Shown in pieces: positions 25,701 through 34,903 of a DNA stretch of 64,000 nucleotides (its first letter is position 1; the number at the start of each line of letters is the position of its first letter). A program made the translations under genes and the position numbers. The DNA comes from Nocardioides sp. zg-1228 (GTDB lineage Bacteria > Actinomycetota > Actinomycetes > Propionibacteriales > Nocardioidaceae), in assembly GCF_017086465.1 (NCBI RefSeq), contig NZ_CP070961.1:2666001-2730000 (forward strand), written 5' to 3'. Under the pieces are notes generated by a model. It saw only the letters and a program-made list of their open reading frames with translations, had not been told where the DNA came from and ran no database searches.

Positions 25701-25730
25701 CTAGGCAATGATGATGGTGCGGGTGCTCAT
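25701..25730 (-). CDS. cimA leader peptide
   Basis: A nine-codon ORF encoding MSTRTIIIA and ending in TAG. Three consecutive isoleucine codons (ATC ATC ATT) lie just before the stop and immediately upstream of a strong stem and the U-tract terminator. This is the architecture of ribosome-mediated transcription attenuation: scarce Ile-tRNA would stall the ribosome on the Ile run and favour readthrough into cimA. The peptide itself is expected to have no other function. No clear ribosome site is visible, so it may be translated from a very short leader. Confidence 0.82.
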   Translation of the reverse strand: MSTRTIIIA

Positions 25731-25755
25731 GCCGCCATGGTGCCACCGATGCCCG

Positions 25756-25783
25756 GGATGGCGAGACGCGTGTCTCGCCATCC
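25756..25783 (-). terminator. Hairpin after the ATP-grasp gene
   Basis: A perfect 12-bp inverted repeat, GGATGGCGAGAC and GTCTCGCCATCC, with a 4-base loop, 10 bases past the ATP-grasp stop codon and 26 bases before the cimA leader peptide. It probably ends the upstream transcript and insulates cimA, which needs its own promoter for attenuation to work. Confidence 0.6.
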
Positions 25784-25793
25784 GAGCGGCGGC

Positions 25794-27113
25794 CTAGTGC
25801 ACCCAGGTCGCCTTCGCGCCGCCGTCCTGCGAGGAGTTGACCACCATCTGGCCCTCCTCGAGCGCCACGCGGGTCAGTCCACCGCGCGGCACCGTCACGT
25901 CGCGGCCGTCGAAGAACACGAAGGGCCGCAGGTCGACGTGGCGCGGCTGCGGCACGCCGTCGACGATCGTCGGCTGCGTCGAGAGCGACACCACGTCCTG
26001 CACGATCCAGCGCTGCGGCTCGCTGCGCATGGCCTCGCGGGTCGTCTCCAGCTGCTCCCGCGACGCCGACGGACCGATCACCACGCCCTGGCCGCCGGCA
26101 CCGTCACGCGGCTTGGCGACCAGCTCGGGGAGGCGGTCCAGCGCCTCCCGCAGCCGGTCGGCGTCGGTGAGGTCGTAGGTGCGCACCGACCGCACCTGCG
26201 GCTCCTCGTGGAGGTAGTAGCGGACCATGTCGTCGACGTGGGCGTAGACGGACTTGTCGTCGGCGACGCCGGTGCCGTAGCAGTTCACCATGCCGACGCG
26301 ACCTGCCTGCCACGGCGCGAGCAGCCGGCCCGCGACGTCGGCGGCAGGGTCGGCGGCGGGATCGGTGGCGCGCAGCCCGTCCTGCTCGGTGCGCCGGTAG
26401 ACCGCGCGCACCGGCGTGCCGTCGGCCAGCCGCAGCCCCTCGCCGTCGGGCAGCAGCCCGTCGAGCTCGACCAGCGTGAGCCCCGCCTCGTCGGCGAGGC
26501 GGCGGTGCTCGTAGTAGGCGGAGTTGTCCGGGCCGTCGGTCAGCAGCACCAGCGCGCCCTCGCCGTCGGGGTTGGTGGCCTCGAGGCAGCGGCGCAGCGC
26601 CGAGGCGCACTCCTCGAGGCCGGCCGGCTGCTCGACGTCCAGCACCTGCGACACGGCCTCCGAGACCGCCATCGCGTACGCCATCCCGGACGGCGTGCGG
26701 ACGTTGTCCTCCAGCACCAGCAGGGTGCCGCTCTCGTCGCGGACCACGTCGAAGCCGGCGACCGAGATCCAGGCACCCGCCGCCGGCGCGCTGCCGCGGA
26801 GGCCGGGCTCGAGGTAGGGAGTGGCGTCCAGGACGTGGGCGGGCACGACGCCGTCGGTCACGCAGCGGCGCTCGGCGTAGACGTCGGCCACGAAGGCGTC
26901 GAGGGCGCGGATGCGCTGCGCCAGCCCGGCGGAGAGGAGCTCCCACTCCTCGGCGTCGAGCAGGCGCGGGACGGGGTCGGCACGGAAGGCATGGCCTCCG
27001 GCCCCACCGAAGCGGACGCCGCGCTCCTCCAGCACGGCGTTCACGCGTCGGCTCAGGTCGTCGCGCTCGCCGGGGGACGAGGGACGCTCGGTCGGGTCGG
27101 GGTGGGATGTCAT
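25794..27113 (-). CDS. Circularly permuted ATP-grasp family protein
   Basis: 439 residues. Recognised by the segment MVNCYGTGVADDKSVYAHVDD and by VAKPRDGAGGQGVVIGP, both typical of the circularly permuted ATP-grasp proteins (DUF404/407 group). These are thought to form an amide or peptide-like bond using ATP; members usually sit with an alpha-E domain protein and a transglutaminase, but neither is here. The ATG at 27113 follows TAGACA by 7 bases. A longer in-frame start exists but is rejected because the family starts near this point. Confidence 0.8.
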   Translation of the reverse strand: MTSHPDPTERPSSPGERDDLSRRVNAVLEERGVRFGGAGGHAFRADPVPRLLDAEEWELLSAGLAQRIRALDAFVADVYAERRCVTDGVVPAHVLDATPYLEPGLRGSAPAAGAWISVAGFDVVRDESGTLLVLEDNVRTPSGMAYAMAVSEAVSQVLDVEQPAGLEECASALRRCLEATNPDGEGALVLLTDGPDNSAYYEHRRLADEAGLTLVELDGLLPDGEGLRLADGTPVRAVYRRTEQDGLRATDPAADPAADVAGRLLAPWQAGRVGMVNCYGTGVADDKSVYAHVDDMVRYYLHEEPQVRSVRTYDLTDADRLREALDRLPELVAKPRDGAGGQGVVIGPSASREQLETTREAMRSEPQRWIVQDVVSLSTQPTIVDGVPQPRHVDLRPFVFFDGRDVTVPRGGLTRVALEEGQMVVNSSQDGGAKATWVH

Positions 27114-27261
27114 GGGGCCCTGTCTACCGACAACGCGCCGCGGGGGCGTCATCCCCGGGGCATGCGGGGCCCACGGGGGGACGACTGCCCCGGCCACGGT
27201 CGAGCGCTCGGTGCCGGTGGAGCCCGCGGCCGGCCGAGGCGGCTCCCGGCGGGCGCGCGAA

Positions 27262-27288
27262 AGCCCCGGACCCGTCGGGTCCGGGGCT
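27262..27288 (-). terminator. Terminator hairpin after the DUF5709 gene
   Basis: A 12-bp perfect stem, AGCCCCGGACCC and its complement, with a GTC loop. It lies 25 bases past the DUF5709 stop. The rest of the 200-bp gap to the ATP-grasp gene holds nothing recognisable. Confidence 0.7.
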
Positions 27289-27313
27289 CGCGGGGTCGTT
27301 CACCTGCGGTCGT

Positions 27314-27952
27314 TCACTCGGGGCGGGTGGGCTCCCCGTCCACGACCTCGCCGTCGAGCAAGACAGCGTCGGCGGCGACCGGGTCGTCGAGGACCGCGTC
27401 GTCGAGGACCGGGTCGATGACGTGGACCGCGGCCTCCTCGGCACCGGCCGCGGCACCGTCGATGCCCACGTCCTCGGCGACGAGGTCCTTCTCCGTGTCC
27501 GTACGCACGCCCTCGTCCTCGGCCACGAGACGTCCCGCCCGCTCCCCCGTCGCCGTCTCCACGTCGGCCTGGACGGCCTCGCCGTCGGTCGAGTCCTCCG
27601 CCACGAGCGGCGCCAGCTCGCCCCGCTCGGCCTCCTCGGCCGCCTGCTCGTACGGGTCGGGCTCGACGACCTCCTGCTCCACCCGCTGGTCCAGCGACTC
27701 GCCCATGCTCTCCTCGAGCGGGGTGTTGCCGTAGCCCTGCGCCGCGGACCACTTCTCCGGCGGCGAGTAGCCCTCGTCCAGCGGCTCGGCCAGGCCCCGG
27801 TCGTCGACCAGGCTGTCGCCCTCACCCTGCGGCTGGTTCTCGTCGTCGACGCTGTAGCCGTGGTAGCTCTCGTTGTCGGTGGTGTCCCCGGTGACGTCGA
27901 CCGCGGGGTCGGTGCCGATCTCGGTGCCGATGTCGGGCTGGTCGGAGCTCAT
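27314..27952 (-). CDS. DUF5709 protein, acidic and probably disordered
   Basis: 212 residues, strongly acidic, without hydrophobic segments. The central DEGYSPPEKWSAAQGYGNTP and ESLDQRVEQEVVEPDP segments match DUF5709 of actinobacteria. The C-terminal 60 residues are a low-complexity run rich in Val, Asp, Ala and Glu. The ATG has AGGAGG 5 bases upstream. Function is unknown; cytoplasmic location is assumed. Confidence 0.82.
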   Translation of the reverse strand: MSSDQPDIGTEIGTDPAVDVTGDTTDNESYHGYSVDDENQPQGEGDSLVDDRGLAEPLDEGYSPPEKWSAAQGYGNTPLEESMGESLDQRVEQEVVEPDPYEQAAEEAERGELAPLVAEDSTDGEAVQADVETATGERAGRLVAEDEGVRTDTEKDLVAEDVGIDGAAAGAEEAAVHVIDPVLDDAVLDDPVAADAVLLDGEVVDGEPTRPE

Positions 27953-28022
27953 CAGTCCTCCTGCTGTCGGTGGGTGAACCCGCTAGGTACCCCCGACGCC
28001 CGCTGCTACACGGCGAGGTCCG

Positions 28023-29768
28023 TCACAACCAGGCGGGCAGGCGTACGCCGGAGAACGGCGCGGCGTCGTCGGGCGCCCAGTCGGTGCCCTGCGCGGTCGC
28101 GGCCGCGGCCAGGCCGGACCCGGCCGCCGCGACGAGCAGGGTCGCGAGCAGCCACGGCACACCGCGGCGGGCGAGGGGGTCGACCAGGCGGTGGACCGGC
28201 GAGCGGAGCCGCTCGGACCCCGGCCCCCACCAGGTCGAGACGGCGAAGACGACGCCGATCGCGGCGAGCGAGGTGGTCATCGACAGCGACGCCGCGAAGC
28301 AGATCAGGGCCACGGCGCACGCGATGCCCGCGCTCCAGAGGAACAGCACGAGCGAGCCGCCCATGCCGGCCACCACGTGCCACGGCGCGGCCAGCAGCAC
28401 CTGGATGCCGTCGTACCAGCGCGCACCGCGTCGGTCGCGGCGGCTGCCGGCGGACGCCGCGGCGAGCGAGCCGCTGCGCAGCAGCCACACCACGACGAAG
28501 AGGACCCCGAGCGCGACGTAGGGGGCGAGGGTGATGGCGCCGGCCACGACGCCGCCGAGGGCAAGCAGCGTGAGCGAGCGACGCACGCGCTCACCAGTGG
28601 GCACCTGCTCGCGCTGGGGCGGCCCGTAGTCGGAGACGTACTCGACCGAGCCGTCGGGCAGGACGCGGGTGTGGCGGTGCGGCGCGGTGGCGGCGTCGCC
28701 CCACCCGACCGTCACGTCGGCGTCGTGCCACGCGTCAATGCGGTCGTCGTCGTGCCAGTCGGCGCGCTCGTCGGTGCGGTCGTCGGTGCGGTCATTCCCG
28801 GGGTGGTCCCAGTCGCCGGACCAGTGCACCGGCTCCGCAGCGGCGCCCTGCGCGAACGTGCCGAGGCGGGTGGGGGCATCGAGGTCCTGGCGGACGCCCG
28901 CGACGTAGGGCAGCGTGATCGGTCCGGGCGTGCGGTGGGCGTGCTCCGTGCCCACCGGGGAGGCGAGGTCCTCGAGCCAGTCGCGCACCTCGGTCAGGGA
29001 GGGCCGGTCGGCGGGCTCGGGGGCGAGCGCCTGCTCCACCAGCTCGCGCATGTCGGGGTCGAGGCCGTCGAGGTCGTGCTCGCCGCGGCGCACGCGGTCC
29101 ATCACCGCCACCGACGGCCCGCGCCCGAACGGCGCACGCCCGGTGCCGGCGTACGCCACGGTCGCGGCCCAGGCGTGCACGTCGGAGGCGGCGGTGGCGT
29201 CGTCGCCGTAGAGGATCTCGGGGGCGAGGTAGCCCGGCGTGCCGAGCAGCCATCCGTTCATGGTGATGCGCGAGTCCTCCGCCACCCGGGCCAGGCCGAA
29301 GTCGATGAGGATCGGCGTGCGGCCCTCCATGATCACGTTGGACGGCTTGATGTCGCGGTGCAGCACGCCGACGGAGTGGACCGCCTCGAGCGCCTCGGCG
29401 AGGCAGTCGGCGAACCAGACCAGGTCGTCGCCCTCCAGCGCCCCCTCCTCGTGCACGTGGTCGTGGAGCGAGAGGCCAGGGACGTAGCGTGTGGCGACGT
29501 AGGGGATCTCGCCGAAGGGGTCGGCGTCGACGATCTCGGCGATGCGGCGACTGCGGACGCGGCTGAGCGAGCTGACCTCGCGGGCGAGCCTGCGACGCGC
29601 CTCGTCGTCGCCGACCACGTGCGGGCGCAGCACCTTGATCGCCACGGGGCGCTCCCCCGGCCGCTGGCCGAGGTGCACGACTCCCATGCCGCCCTCGCCG
29701 AGGCGGGCACGCAGGGCGTAGCCGCCCACGGTCAGGCCGGGCGGCGGCGCCTTCGGGGACGTCGTCAC
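28023..29768 (-). CDS. Membrane-anchored Ser/Thr protein kinase
   Basis: 581 residues. The N-terminal kinase domain (about 15-275) is complete: glycine loop GEGGMGVV, lysine in PVAIKVL, catalytic HRDIKPSN near 136, DFG near 155, and GTPGYLAPE activation segment. A 115-residue Asp/His/Thr-rich linker follows, then about five hydrophobic segments spanning 400-575, rather than the single helix plus PASTA domains of PknB. The start is GTG, 6 bases after TATCCT (29775-29780), so a leaderless mRNA is likely. Ligand and targets are unknown. Confidence 0.87.
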   Translation of the reverse strand: MTTSPKAPPPGLTVGGYALRARLGEGGMGVVHLGQRPGERPVAIKVLRPHVVGDDEARRRLAREVSSLSRVRSRRIAEIVDADPFGEIPYVATRYVPGLSLHDHVHEEGALEGDDLVWFADCLAEALEAVHSVGVLHRDIKPSNVIMEGRTPILIDFGLARVAEDSRITMNGWLLGTPGYLAPEILYGDDATAASDVHAWAATVAYAGTGRAPFGRGPSVAVMDRVRRGEHDLDGLDPDMRELVEQALAPEPADRPSLTEVRDWLEDLASPVGTEHAHRTPGPITLPYVAGVRQDLDAPTRLGTFAQGAAAEPVHWSGDWDHPGNDRTDDRTDERADWHDDDRIDAWHDADVTVGWGDAATAPHRHTRVLPDGSVEYVSDYGPPQREQVPTGERVRRSLTLLALGGVVAGAITLAPYVALGVLFVVVWLLRSGSLAAASAGSRRDRRGARWYDGIQVLLAAPWHVVAGMGGSLVLFLWSAGIACAVALICFAASLSMTTSLAAIGVVFAVSTWWGPGSERLRSPVHRLVDPLARRGVPWLLATLLVAAAGSGLAAAATAQGTDWAPDDAAPFSGVRLPAWL

Positions 29769-29876
29769 GGCACGAGGATAGTGCCGTAGGCATCGGATCC
29801 CCCTGACCACGGCTGCTCGGCGCAGCCGGTGGCGGCGCACAGGCGCGTTGTCGGTGCCGTCGGCGACCATGGGGCG

Positions 29877-30230
29877 GTGGACGAGACACGGCGACGGCTG
29901 GCCGACGAGCGTGACCAGGCCCTCACGCGCCTGGCCGGCCTGACCGGCGACTACGACGCAGTCGTCGCGGCGTCCCTCGACACCAACGCCGACGACGAGC
30001 ACGACCCCGAGGGCGCCACCATCGCGTTCGAGCGCTCGCAGATCGGAGCCCTCGTCCGGCAGGTGCGCGGCCGCGTGGCCGAGGTGGACGCCGCGCTCGA
30101 GCGGGTCGACGCCGGGACCTACGGTGTGTGCGAGTCGTGCGGGCGGCCCATCGGCGACGCCCGACTCGAGGCGCTCCCGGCAGCGCGCACCTGCATCCGG
30201 TGCGCGGGACGCGACCCGGGCTCGCGCTGA
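29877..30230 (+). CDS. DksA/TraR-type C4 zinc-finger protein
   Basis: 117 residues. An N-terminal helical hairpin (about 1-75) is followed by the zinc finger Cys-x2-Cys-x17-Cys-x2-Cys, seen as CESCGRPIG and TCIRCA. Proteins of this shape bind RNA polymerase through its secondary channel or are general zinc-finger regulators. The GTG at 29877 is chosen because it begins the MDETRRRLADERDQ helix and has no in-frame competitor nearby. It diverges from the kinase gene. Confidence 0.83.
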   Translation: MDETRRRLADERDQALTRLAGLTGDYDAVVAASLDTNADDEHDPEGATIAFERSQIGALVRQVRGRVAEVDAALERVDAGTYGVCESCGRPIGDARLEALPAARTCIRCAGRDPGSR

Positions 30231-30361
30231 CCTCACGGGTGTGCTCTGGGTGGTCTCCCGCCCTGCCGATGCGGTACGTCGTGGAGGTGCCGGGTGTCCG
30301 GTCCCCGCCGCGAGCCGCGCCCGGGCGTCATCCCTCCACAGATTCGGCGACGGCGGGCGTC

Positions 30362-30431
30362 CTTGAGCGGTCACGTCCCCGCTCAACCAGTCGGATCCGG
30401 GTGTCCCAGCGGGGACGAGACTGTCCTAGTG
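30362..30431 (-). repeat. Dispersed palindromic repeat, copy C (inverted)
   Basis: Seventy bases that align without gaps, in inverse orientation, with 14851-14920 (about 83 percent by eye). The outer arms TTGAGCGG and CCGCTCAA and the GGATCC core are kept, while the internal palindromes carry compensating and non-compensating changes. It lies immediately upstream of the HNH-gene remnant. Confidence 0.78.
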
Positions 30432-30448
30432 GGGCTGCTCGGGTGGTG

Positions 30449-30612
30449 GAAAGGCAGCGGCTGGTGCTGCTCGACCACATCCGCGGCTGGTGTGCCGACT
30501 CGCGCACCAAGGTCACCGCCAGCCCGGTCATCGACCTCAACACCCAGCCTGCACGCCGCGGCGCTACGAGACCACCGCGCCCGGCACGTACGAGTGGACC
30601 AGCCCCCACGGC
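30449..30612 (+). pseudogene. Remnant of a 13E12-repeat HNH endonuclease (DUF222) gene
   Basis: Two fragments in different frames resemble the 13E12/DUF222-HNH family. Frame 2 gives LVLLDHIRGWCADSRTKV followed by a PVIDLNTQ segment (30455-30553). Frame 1 gives YETTAPGTYEWTSPHG (30565-30612), the usual C-terminal end of that family. The HNH core with its cysteines, normally between them, is missing, and nothing upstream codes for the DUF222 part. A deletion and frame change explain this. Assignment rests on remembered family sequence. Confidence 0.6.
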
Positions 30613-30723
30613 GGCCACGGGCACGAAGGTCAGGCCCAGCAGGCTCGCGGGAATCCACCACTCGCGGCGGGGACGGCGCCGCGCCGCGGTCGTGCGGATG
30701 GGGTCGGAGGCGGTGGTCGTCAT
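30598..30723 (-). pseudogene. Possible truncated 5' end of a membrane protein gene (DUF2306-like)
   Basis: From an ATG at 30723 about 42 codons look genuine: a polar, basic N-terminus and then REWWIPASLLGLTFVPVAAVG, a plausible first membrane helix resembling the start of DUF2306 proteins. The frame then runs into the antisense of the HNH remnant and loses any family resemblance. It may be a gene broken by the same event that left the HNH fragment. No ribosome site is clear. Confidence 0.3.
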
Positions 30724-30781
30724 GGCGACGAGCCTCGTCGCGCGGCGGCGTACGACGCATCGGCCCGCAGGCCGGCGCGGG

Positions 30782-32668
30782 TCAGCCGATCGGCCGGGGC
30801 GAGCCCTCCGACCGCTCCAGCGCCGCGATCAGCGTCCGGGCGTCGTGGGGGCCGATGTGGCGGGTCGGGCCGATGAAGAAGGTGGGGGTGCCGCGCACGC
30901 CGCTCGCCTCGGCCGACGCGACGTCCTGGGCGACGTGGCGGGCCAGCTCCTCGTCGTCGAGGTCACGGAGGAACTGCTCGACGTCGAGGTCGAGGTCGGC
31001 GGCGTAGCCGGCCAGGTCCTCCAGCTCGAGCTCGTCCTGGTGGGCGAAGAGCAGCTCGTGCATCTCCCAGTAGCGGCCCTGCCGCGCCGCCGCCTCCGCC
31101 GCGAGCGCGGCCAGCTCGGCGTGCGGGTGGACCGGGAGCGGCAGGTGACGGGTGACGTAGCGCAGCCGGTCGCCGAAGTGCGCGCGCAGCTCGTTGCCGA
31201 CCCCGCTGACGCGGGCACAGAACGGGCACTCGTAGTCGAGGTACTCCACGAGCGTCAGCGGCGCGTCGACCGGTCCGAGGACGTGGTCGCGCGCGGGGTC
31301 GACCGGCCGGCTCAGGGTCGTCGGCAGGGCGGCGTCGCCCTGGCCGAGGAAGCGGGCGGCGAAGCGGAACGCGAGCCATCCCGCCAGGCTCGCGAGCACA
31401 GCGGCGAGCAGGACGCCCACGCGGGCCTCGTCCTGGAGCCGGGACGACTCGAAGGCCAGGCTGATGATCAGCAATGACACCGTGAACCCGATCCCGGAGA
31501 GCGCGCCGCCGGCCAGCGTGTGCCCGAGTCCCACGCCCTGCGGCAGGCGTCCCCAGCCGAGCCGCACGCTGGCCCAGGCGCCGGCGAAGATGCCGACCGA
31601 CTTGCCCACCACCAGTCCGAGCACGATGCCCCACATCAACCGTGAGCCCAGCGCGTCGCCGAGGACTCCGTCGCGCAGGTCGACGCCGGCGTTGGCCAGC
31701 GCGAAGACCGGTACGACGACGTTGCTGGTCGGGGCGTGCAACGCCTCCTGGAGCCGCTCGTTGACCGAGATGGCCCGCGTCAGCGACCGCCGCGCCACCC
31801 GCTGCACGCCGGGCATCGGCGACTGCCGGAACGCGCGGAAGCTGCGCGCCGCGTCCTCCACGTCGGAGCGCCGCGGGTCGAGCGCGGGGACCAGCAGGCC
31901 GCTCAGCATGCCGGCGATCGAGGCGTGCACGCCCGACTCCAGCGTGGCCACCCAGAGGACGACCACCACCAGCACGTAGGGCGCCGCCTGCCACACGCCC
32001 GCGCGGCCGAGCCCGACCAGCACGAGCAGGCACGCCGCGGCGACCGCGAGCGCCCCGAGCGAGAGGTGGTCGGAGTAGACGACCCCGATGACGCTGACGG
32101 CGACGATGTCGTCGATGACGGTGAGGGTCAGCAGGAAGATCCGCAGCTGCGTCGAGACCGCCGGCCCGACGAGCGCCATCACCCCGAGCAGGAAGGCGGT
32201 GTCGGTGCCGATCACCGCGCCCCAGCCGGCCGCGGCCTCCCCGGAGGGGTTGAGGGCCAGGAAGATCGCGGCCGGGACGAGCATGCCGGTCGTGCCGGCG
32301 ACCAGCGGCACGACCACCCGGCTGCGGTCGACGAGCTCGCCGATCGCGAACTCCTTGCGGACCTCGAGGCCGATGACGAAGAAGAAGACGACCATCAGGC
32401 CGTCGTTGATCCAGTGGTGCAGGTCCATCGTGAGCCCGCCGTCGCCGAAGCGCACGGACACCTCGGTGTGCCACAGGTCGACGTAGGACTGCGACCAGGG
32501 CGAGTTGGCCCAGACCAGGGCGACCAGCGCGGCGACGACGAGCAGGCCCGCCGAGCCCGACTCGGTACGGATGAAGTCGCGCAGCGAGCGTGGGCTCTGC
32601 GCCTCGAACGCGCTCGCCCCCCGGCAGGACGACTGGTCGGGGTCGCGGTCCGACGGCGCCGTGCTCAC
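30782..32668 (-). CDS. nhaA: NhaA Na+/H+ antiporter fused to a DsbA-like thioredoxin domain
   Basis: 628 residues. Residues about 25-430 form a full NhaA antiporter with its usual twelve helices; the paired aspartates of the ion site are in [10 protein letters not shown] and the TDTAFLLG segment is present. Residues about 450-628 form a DsbA/thioredoxin-like domain with Cys-Pro-Phe-Cys in [13 protein letters not shown] near 478 and the cis-Pro in GTPTFFIG. This two-domain form is known in actinobacteria; how redox and Na+ export are linked is unclear. The GTG start follows TAGCCT (32676-32681) by 7 bases. Confidence 0.92.
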   Translation of the reverse strand: MSTAPSDRDPDQSSCRGASAFEAQSPRSLRDFIRTESGSAGLLVVAALVALVWANSPWSQSYVDLWHTEVSVRFGDGGLTMDLHHWINDGLMVVFFFVIGLEVRKEFAIGELVDRSRVVVPLVAGTTGMLVPAAIFLALNPSGEAAAGWGAVIGTDTAFLLGVMALVGPAVSTQLRIFLLTLTVIDDIVAVSVIGVVYSDHLSLGALAVAAACLLVLVGLGRAGVWQAAPYVLVVVVLWVATLESGVHASIAGMLSGLLVPALDPRRSDVEDAARSFRAFRQSPMPGVQRVARRSLTRAISVNERLQEALHAPTSNVVVPVFALANAGVDLRDGVLGDALGSRLMWGIVLGLVVGKSVGIFAGAWASVRLGWGRLPQGVGLGHTLAGGALSGIGFTVSLLIISLAFESSRLQDEARVGVLLAAVLASLAGWLAFRFAARFLGQGDAALPTTLSRPVDPARDHVLGPVDAPLTLVEYLDYECPFCARVSGVGNELRAHFGDRLRYVTRHLPLPVHPHAELAALAAEAAARQGRYWEMHELLFAHQDELELEDLAGYAADLDLDVEQFLRDLDDEELARHVAQDVASAEASGVRGTPTFFIGPTRHIGPHDARTLIAALERSEGSPRPIG

Positions 32669-32705
32669 CCGGACGAGGCTAGCGGGCGGGTCGCCGCTGC
32701 GCGGC

Positions 32706-33779
32706 TCAGCAGACCCGGTGCATCCAGCCGAAGGTGTCCTCGGCGCGACCGAACTGCATGCCGACGAGGGCCTCGCGGATCTGCATGGTGAGCCCGGTGC
32801 TCGCCGGCGCCGGGGTCACGCCGCTGGGCGAGCGCAGCTCGCCGACCGGGGTGACGACCGCGGCCGTGCCGCACGCGAAGACCTCGGTGATGTCACCGGA
32901 CGCGATCCCCTCGCGCCACTCGTCGATGGAGACCTTGCGCTCCTCGACCGCGTGGCCGAGCTTGCCCGCCAGCTCGATGATCGAGGCGCGGGTGATGCCC
33001 TCGAGGATCGTGCCGGTCTCGGGGGTGACGACCCGGCCGTCGGCATGGACGAAGAACAGGTTCATCCCGCCGAGCTCCTCGATGTAGCGGAACTCCTGGT
33101 CGTCGAGGAACACCACCTGGTCGCAGCCCTGCTCGATCGCCTCGCGCTGGGCGGCCAGCGAGGCGGCGTAGTTGCCGCCGGTCTTGGCCGCGCCCATCCC
33201 GCCGCGCCCGGCGCGGGTGAAGGACTCCGACAGCCACAGGTTGACCGGCTTGATGCCGCCCTTGAAGTAGGCGCCGGCGGGCGAGGCGATCACCATGAAC
33301 GTGACGTGCTCGGCCGGGCGCACGCCGAGGAAGGACTCCGAGGCGAACATGAAGGGCCGCAGGTAGAGCGACTTCTCCCCCTCGCTCTCGGGCACCCAGC
33401 GCTGGTCGACCCGCACCAGGGCGTCCACGGCCGCGACGAAGTCGTCGACGGGGAGCTCGGGGAACGCCAGGCGCCGCGAGGAGCGCACCATCCGCTCCGC
33501 GTTCTGGTCGGGCCGGAAGGTCCAGATCGAGCCGTCGTCGTGCCGGTAGGCCTTCATCCCCTCGAAGGTCTCCTGCGCGTAGTGCAGCACCGCGGTCGCC
33601 GGGTCGAGGGTCAGCGGGCCGTAGGGCTCGATCCGACCGGCGTGCCAGCCGTCGGCGGGCGTCCACTCGAGCGTGAGCATGTGGTCGGTGAAGTGCGTGC
33701 CGAAGCCCGGGTTGGCGAGGATCTCCGCGAGGCGGGCGTCGTCGACGGGTGCGGGGTTGGCGGTGGTGCTGATCTGCAT
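32706..33779 (-). CDS. ilvE: Branched-chain amino acid aminotransferase
   Basis: 357 residues, class IV PLP transaminase fold. The PLP lysine is in [14 protein letters not shown], and [10 protein letters not shown] and [10 protein letters not shown] are typical of the IlvE group. It makes the last step of isoleucine, leucine and valine synthesis in the cytoplasm. The ATG lies 7 bases after TAGGTT (33787-33792), so it is probably a leaderless mRNA despite being only 25 bp after leuB in the same direction; it may be both co-transcribed and separately initiated. Confidence 0.95.
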   Translation of the reverse strand: MQISTTANPAPVDDARLAEILANPGFGTHFTDHMLTLEWTPADGWHAGRIEPYGPLTLDPATAVLHYAQETFEGMKAYRHDDGSIWTFRPDQNAERMVRSSRRLAFPELPVDDFVAAVDALVRVDQRWVPESEGEKSLYLRPFMFASESFLGVRPAEHVTFMVIASPAGAYFKGGIKPVNLWLSESFTRAGRGGMGAAKTGGNYAASLAAQREAIEQGCDQVVFLDDQEFRYIEELGGMNLFFVHADGRVVTPETGTILEGITRASIIELAGKLGHAVEERKVSIDEWREGIASGDITEVFACGTAAVVTPVGELRSPSGVTPAPASTGLTMQIREALVGMQFGRAEDTFGWMHRVC

Positions 33780-33804
33780 GGGGTCAAACCTACTCAGGTG
33801 TGGC

Positions 33805-34893
33805 TCAGAGGCGAGCGGCGATGGCGTCCCCGACCTCGCTCGTACGACGGCTCGTGCCCGGCGCGCGCTCGGTGAGGTCGGCCAGGACGGCCGCCTCGAT
33901 CCGCGCGGCCGCCTCGGCGTGGCCGAGGTGGTCGAGCAGGAGGGCGCCGGACAGGATCGCGGCGGTCGGGTCGGCCTTCTGCTGGCCGGCGATGTCGGGG
34001 GCGGAGCCGTGGACCGGCTCGAACATGGACGGGGCGGTGCGGTCGGGGTTGACGTTGCCGGAGGCGGCGAGCCCGATGCCACCGGTGACGGCGGCGGCGA
34101 GGTCGGTGATGATGTCGCCGAAGAGGTTGTCGGTCACGATCACGTCGAAGCGGGCCGGGTCGGTGGCCATGAAGATCATCGCCGCGTCGATGTGGATGTA
34201 GTCGGTGGTGACGTCGGGGTACTCGGCCCCGACCTGCTCGAAGAGCCGCCACCAGAGCGAGCCGGCGTTGACGAGCACGTTGGTCTTGTGGACCAGCGTG
34301 AGCTTCTTGCGTGCCCGACCCTGTGCCCGGGCGAAGGCGTCGCGGACCACCCGCTCCACGCCGTAGGCGGTGTTGACCGAGACCTCGGTCGCCACCTCGG
34401 CCGGGGTGCCGACCCGCAGCGCGCCGCCGTTGCCGGTGTAGGGACCCTCGGTGCCCTCGCGGACCACCACGAAGTCGATGTCGCCCTTCTCCAGCACCGA
34501 CTCCGCCAGGGGTGAGGTGGAGCCGGGGAAGAGCCGCGACGGGCGCAGGTTGACGTAGTGGTCGAGCTCGAAGCGCAGCCGCAGCAGCAGCCCGCGCTCG
34601 AGGATGCCCTGGGGCAGGTGGGGGTCGTTGGGCCTGCCGCCGACCGCCCCGAGCAGGATCGCGTCGTGCTCACGGATCTCCGCGAGCACCGAGTCGGGCA
34701 GCACCTCTCCGGTGGCGAGGTAGCGCTCGGCGCCGAGGTCGTAGCGCGTCGACTCGAAGGTCACGGGGGCCGCGGCCTCGAGGACCTTCAACGCCTCCGC
34801 CGTGACCTCGGGCCCGATGCCGTCGCCGGGGATGACGGCGAGGGTCGGGTTGCCGGTGGCGCGGGCGGTGGCGGGCTGCGGGGTCTCGGACAT
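33805..34893 (-). CDS. leuB: 3-isopropylmalate dehydrogenase
   Basis: 362 residues. It oxidises and decarboxylates 3-isopropylmalate in leucine synthesis, and can act on 3-methylmalate from citramalate in the isoleucine route. The N-terminal [11 protein letters not shown], substrate-binding arginines ([19 protein letters not shown]) and the C-terminal NAD-binding [13 protein letters not shown] are all clear. The ATG follows TAGCCT (34901-34906) by 7 bases. The first three bases of that -10 box are also the stop codon of the small gene upstream. Confidence 0.95.
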   Translation of the reverse strand: MSETPQPATARATGNPTLAVIPGDGIGPEVTAEALKVLEAAAPVTFESTRYDLGAERYLATGEVLPDSVLAEIREHDAILLGAVGGRPNDPHLPQGILERGLLLRLRFELDHYVNLRPSRLFPGSTSPLAESVLEKGDIDFVVVREGTEGPYTGNGGALRVGTPAEVATEVSVNTAYGVERVVRDAFARAQGRARKKLTLVHKTNVLVNAGSLWWRLFEQVGAEYPDVTTDYIHIDAAMIFMATDPARFDVIVTDNLFGDIITDLAAAVTGGIGLAASGNVNPDRTAPSMFEPVHGSAPDIAGQQKADPTAAILSGALLLDHLGHAEAAARIEAAVLADLTERAPGTSRRTSEVGDAIAARL

Positions 34894-34903
34894 GCCGCGA
34901 AGG

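Noticed and set aside
25756..25783. The 12-bp hairpin as part of the cimA attenuator
   Set aside because: It lies upstream of the leader-peptide start and close behind the ATP-grasp stop codon, so it fits a terminator of the previous gene better.
21418..27734. Very long open frames (over 1,200 codons) on the strand opposite or in other frames of the secreted protein, cimA and ATP-grasp genes
   Set aside because: They are low-complexity, Arg/Ala/Gly/Asp-rich translations antisense to well-supported genes, an artefact of few stop codons in very GC-rich DNA. No family features are visible.
30128..31477. A long plus-strand frame through the DksA-like gene end and over nhaA
   Set aside because: It merely links the HNH remnant to the antisense of nhaA; only the short fragment at 30449-30553 has family resemblance.
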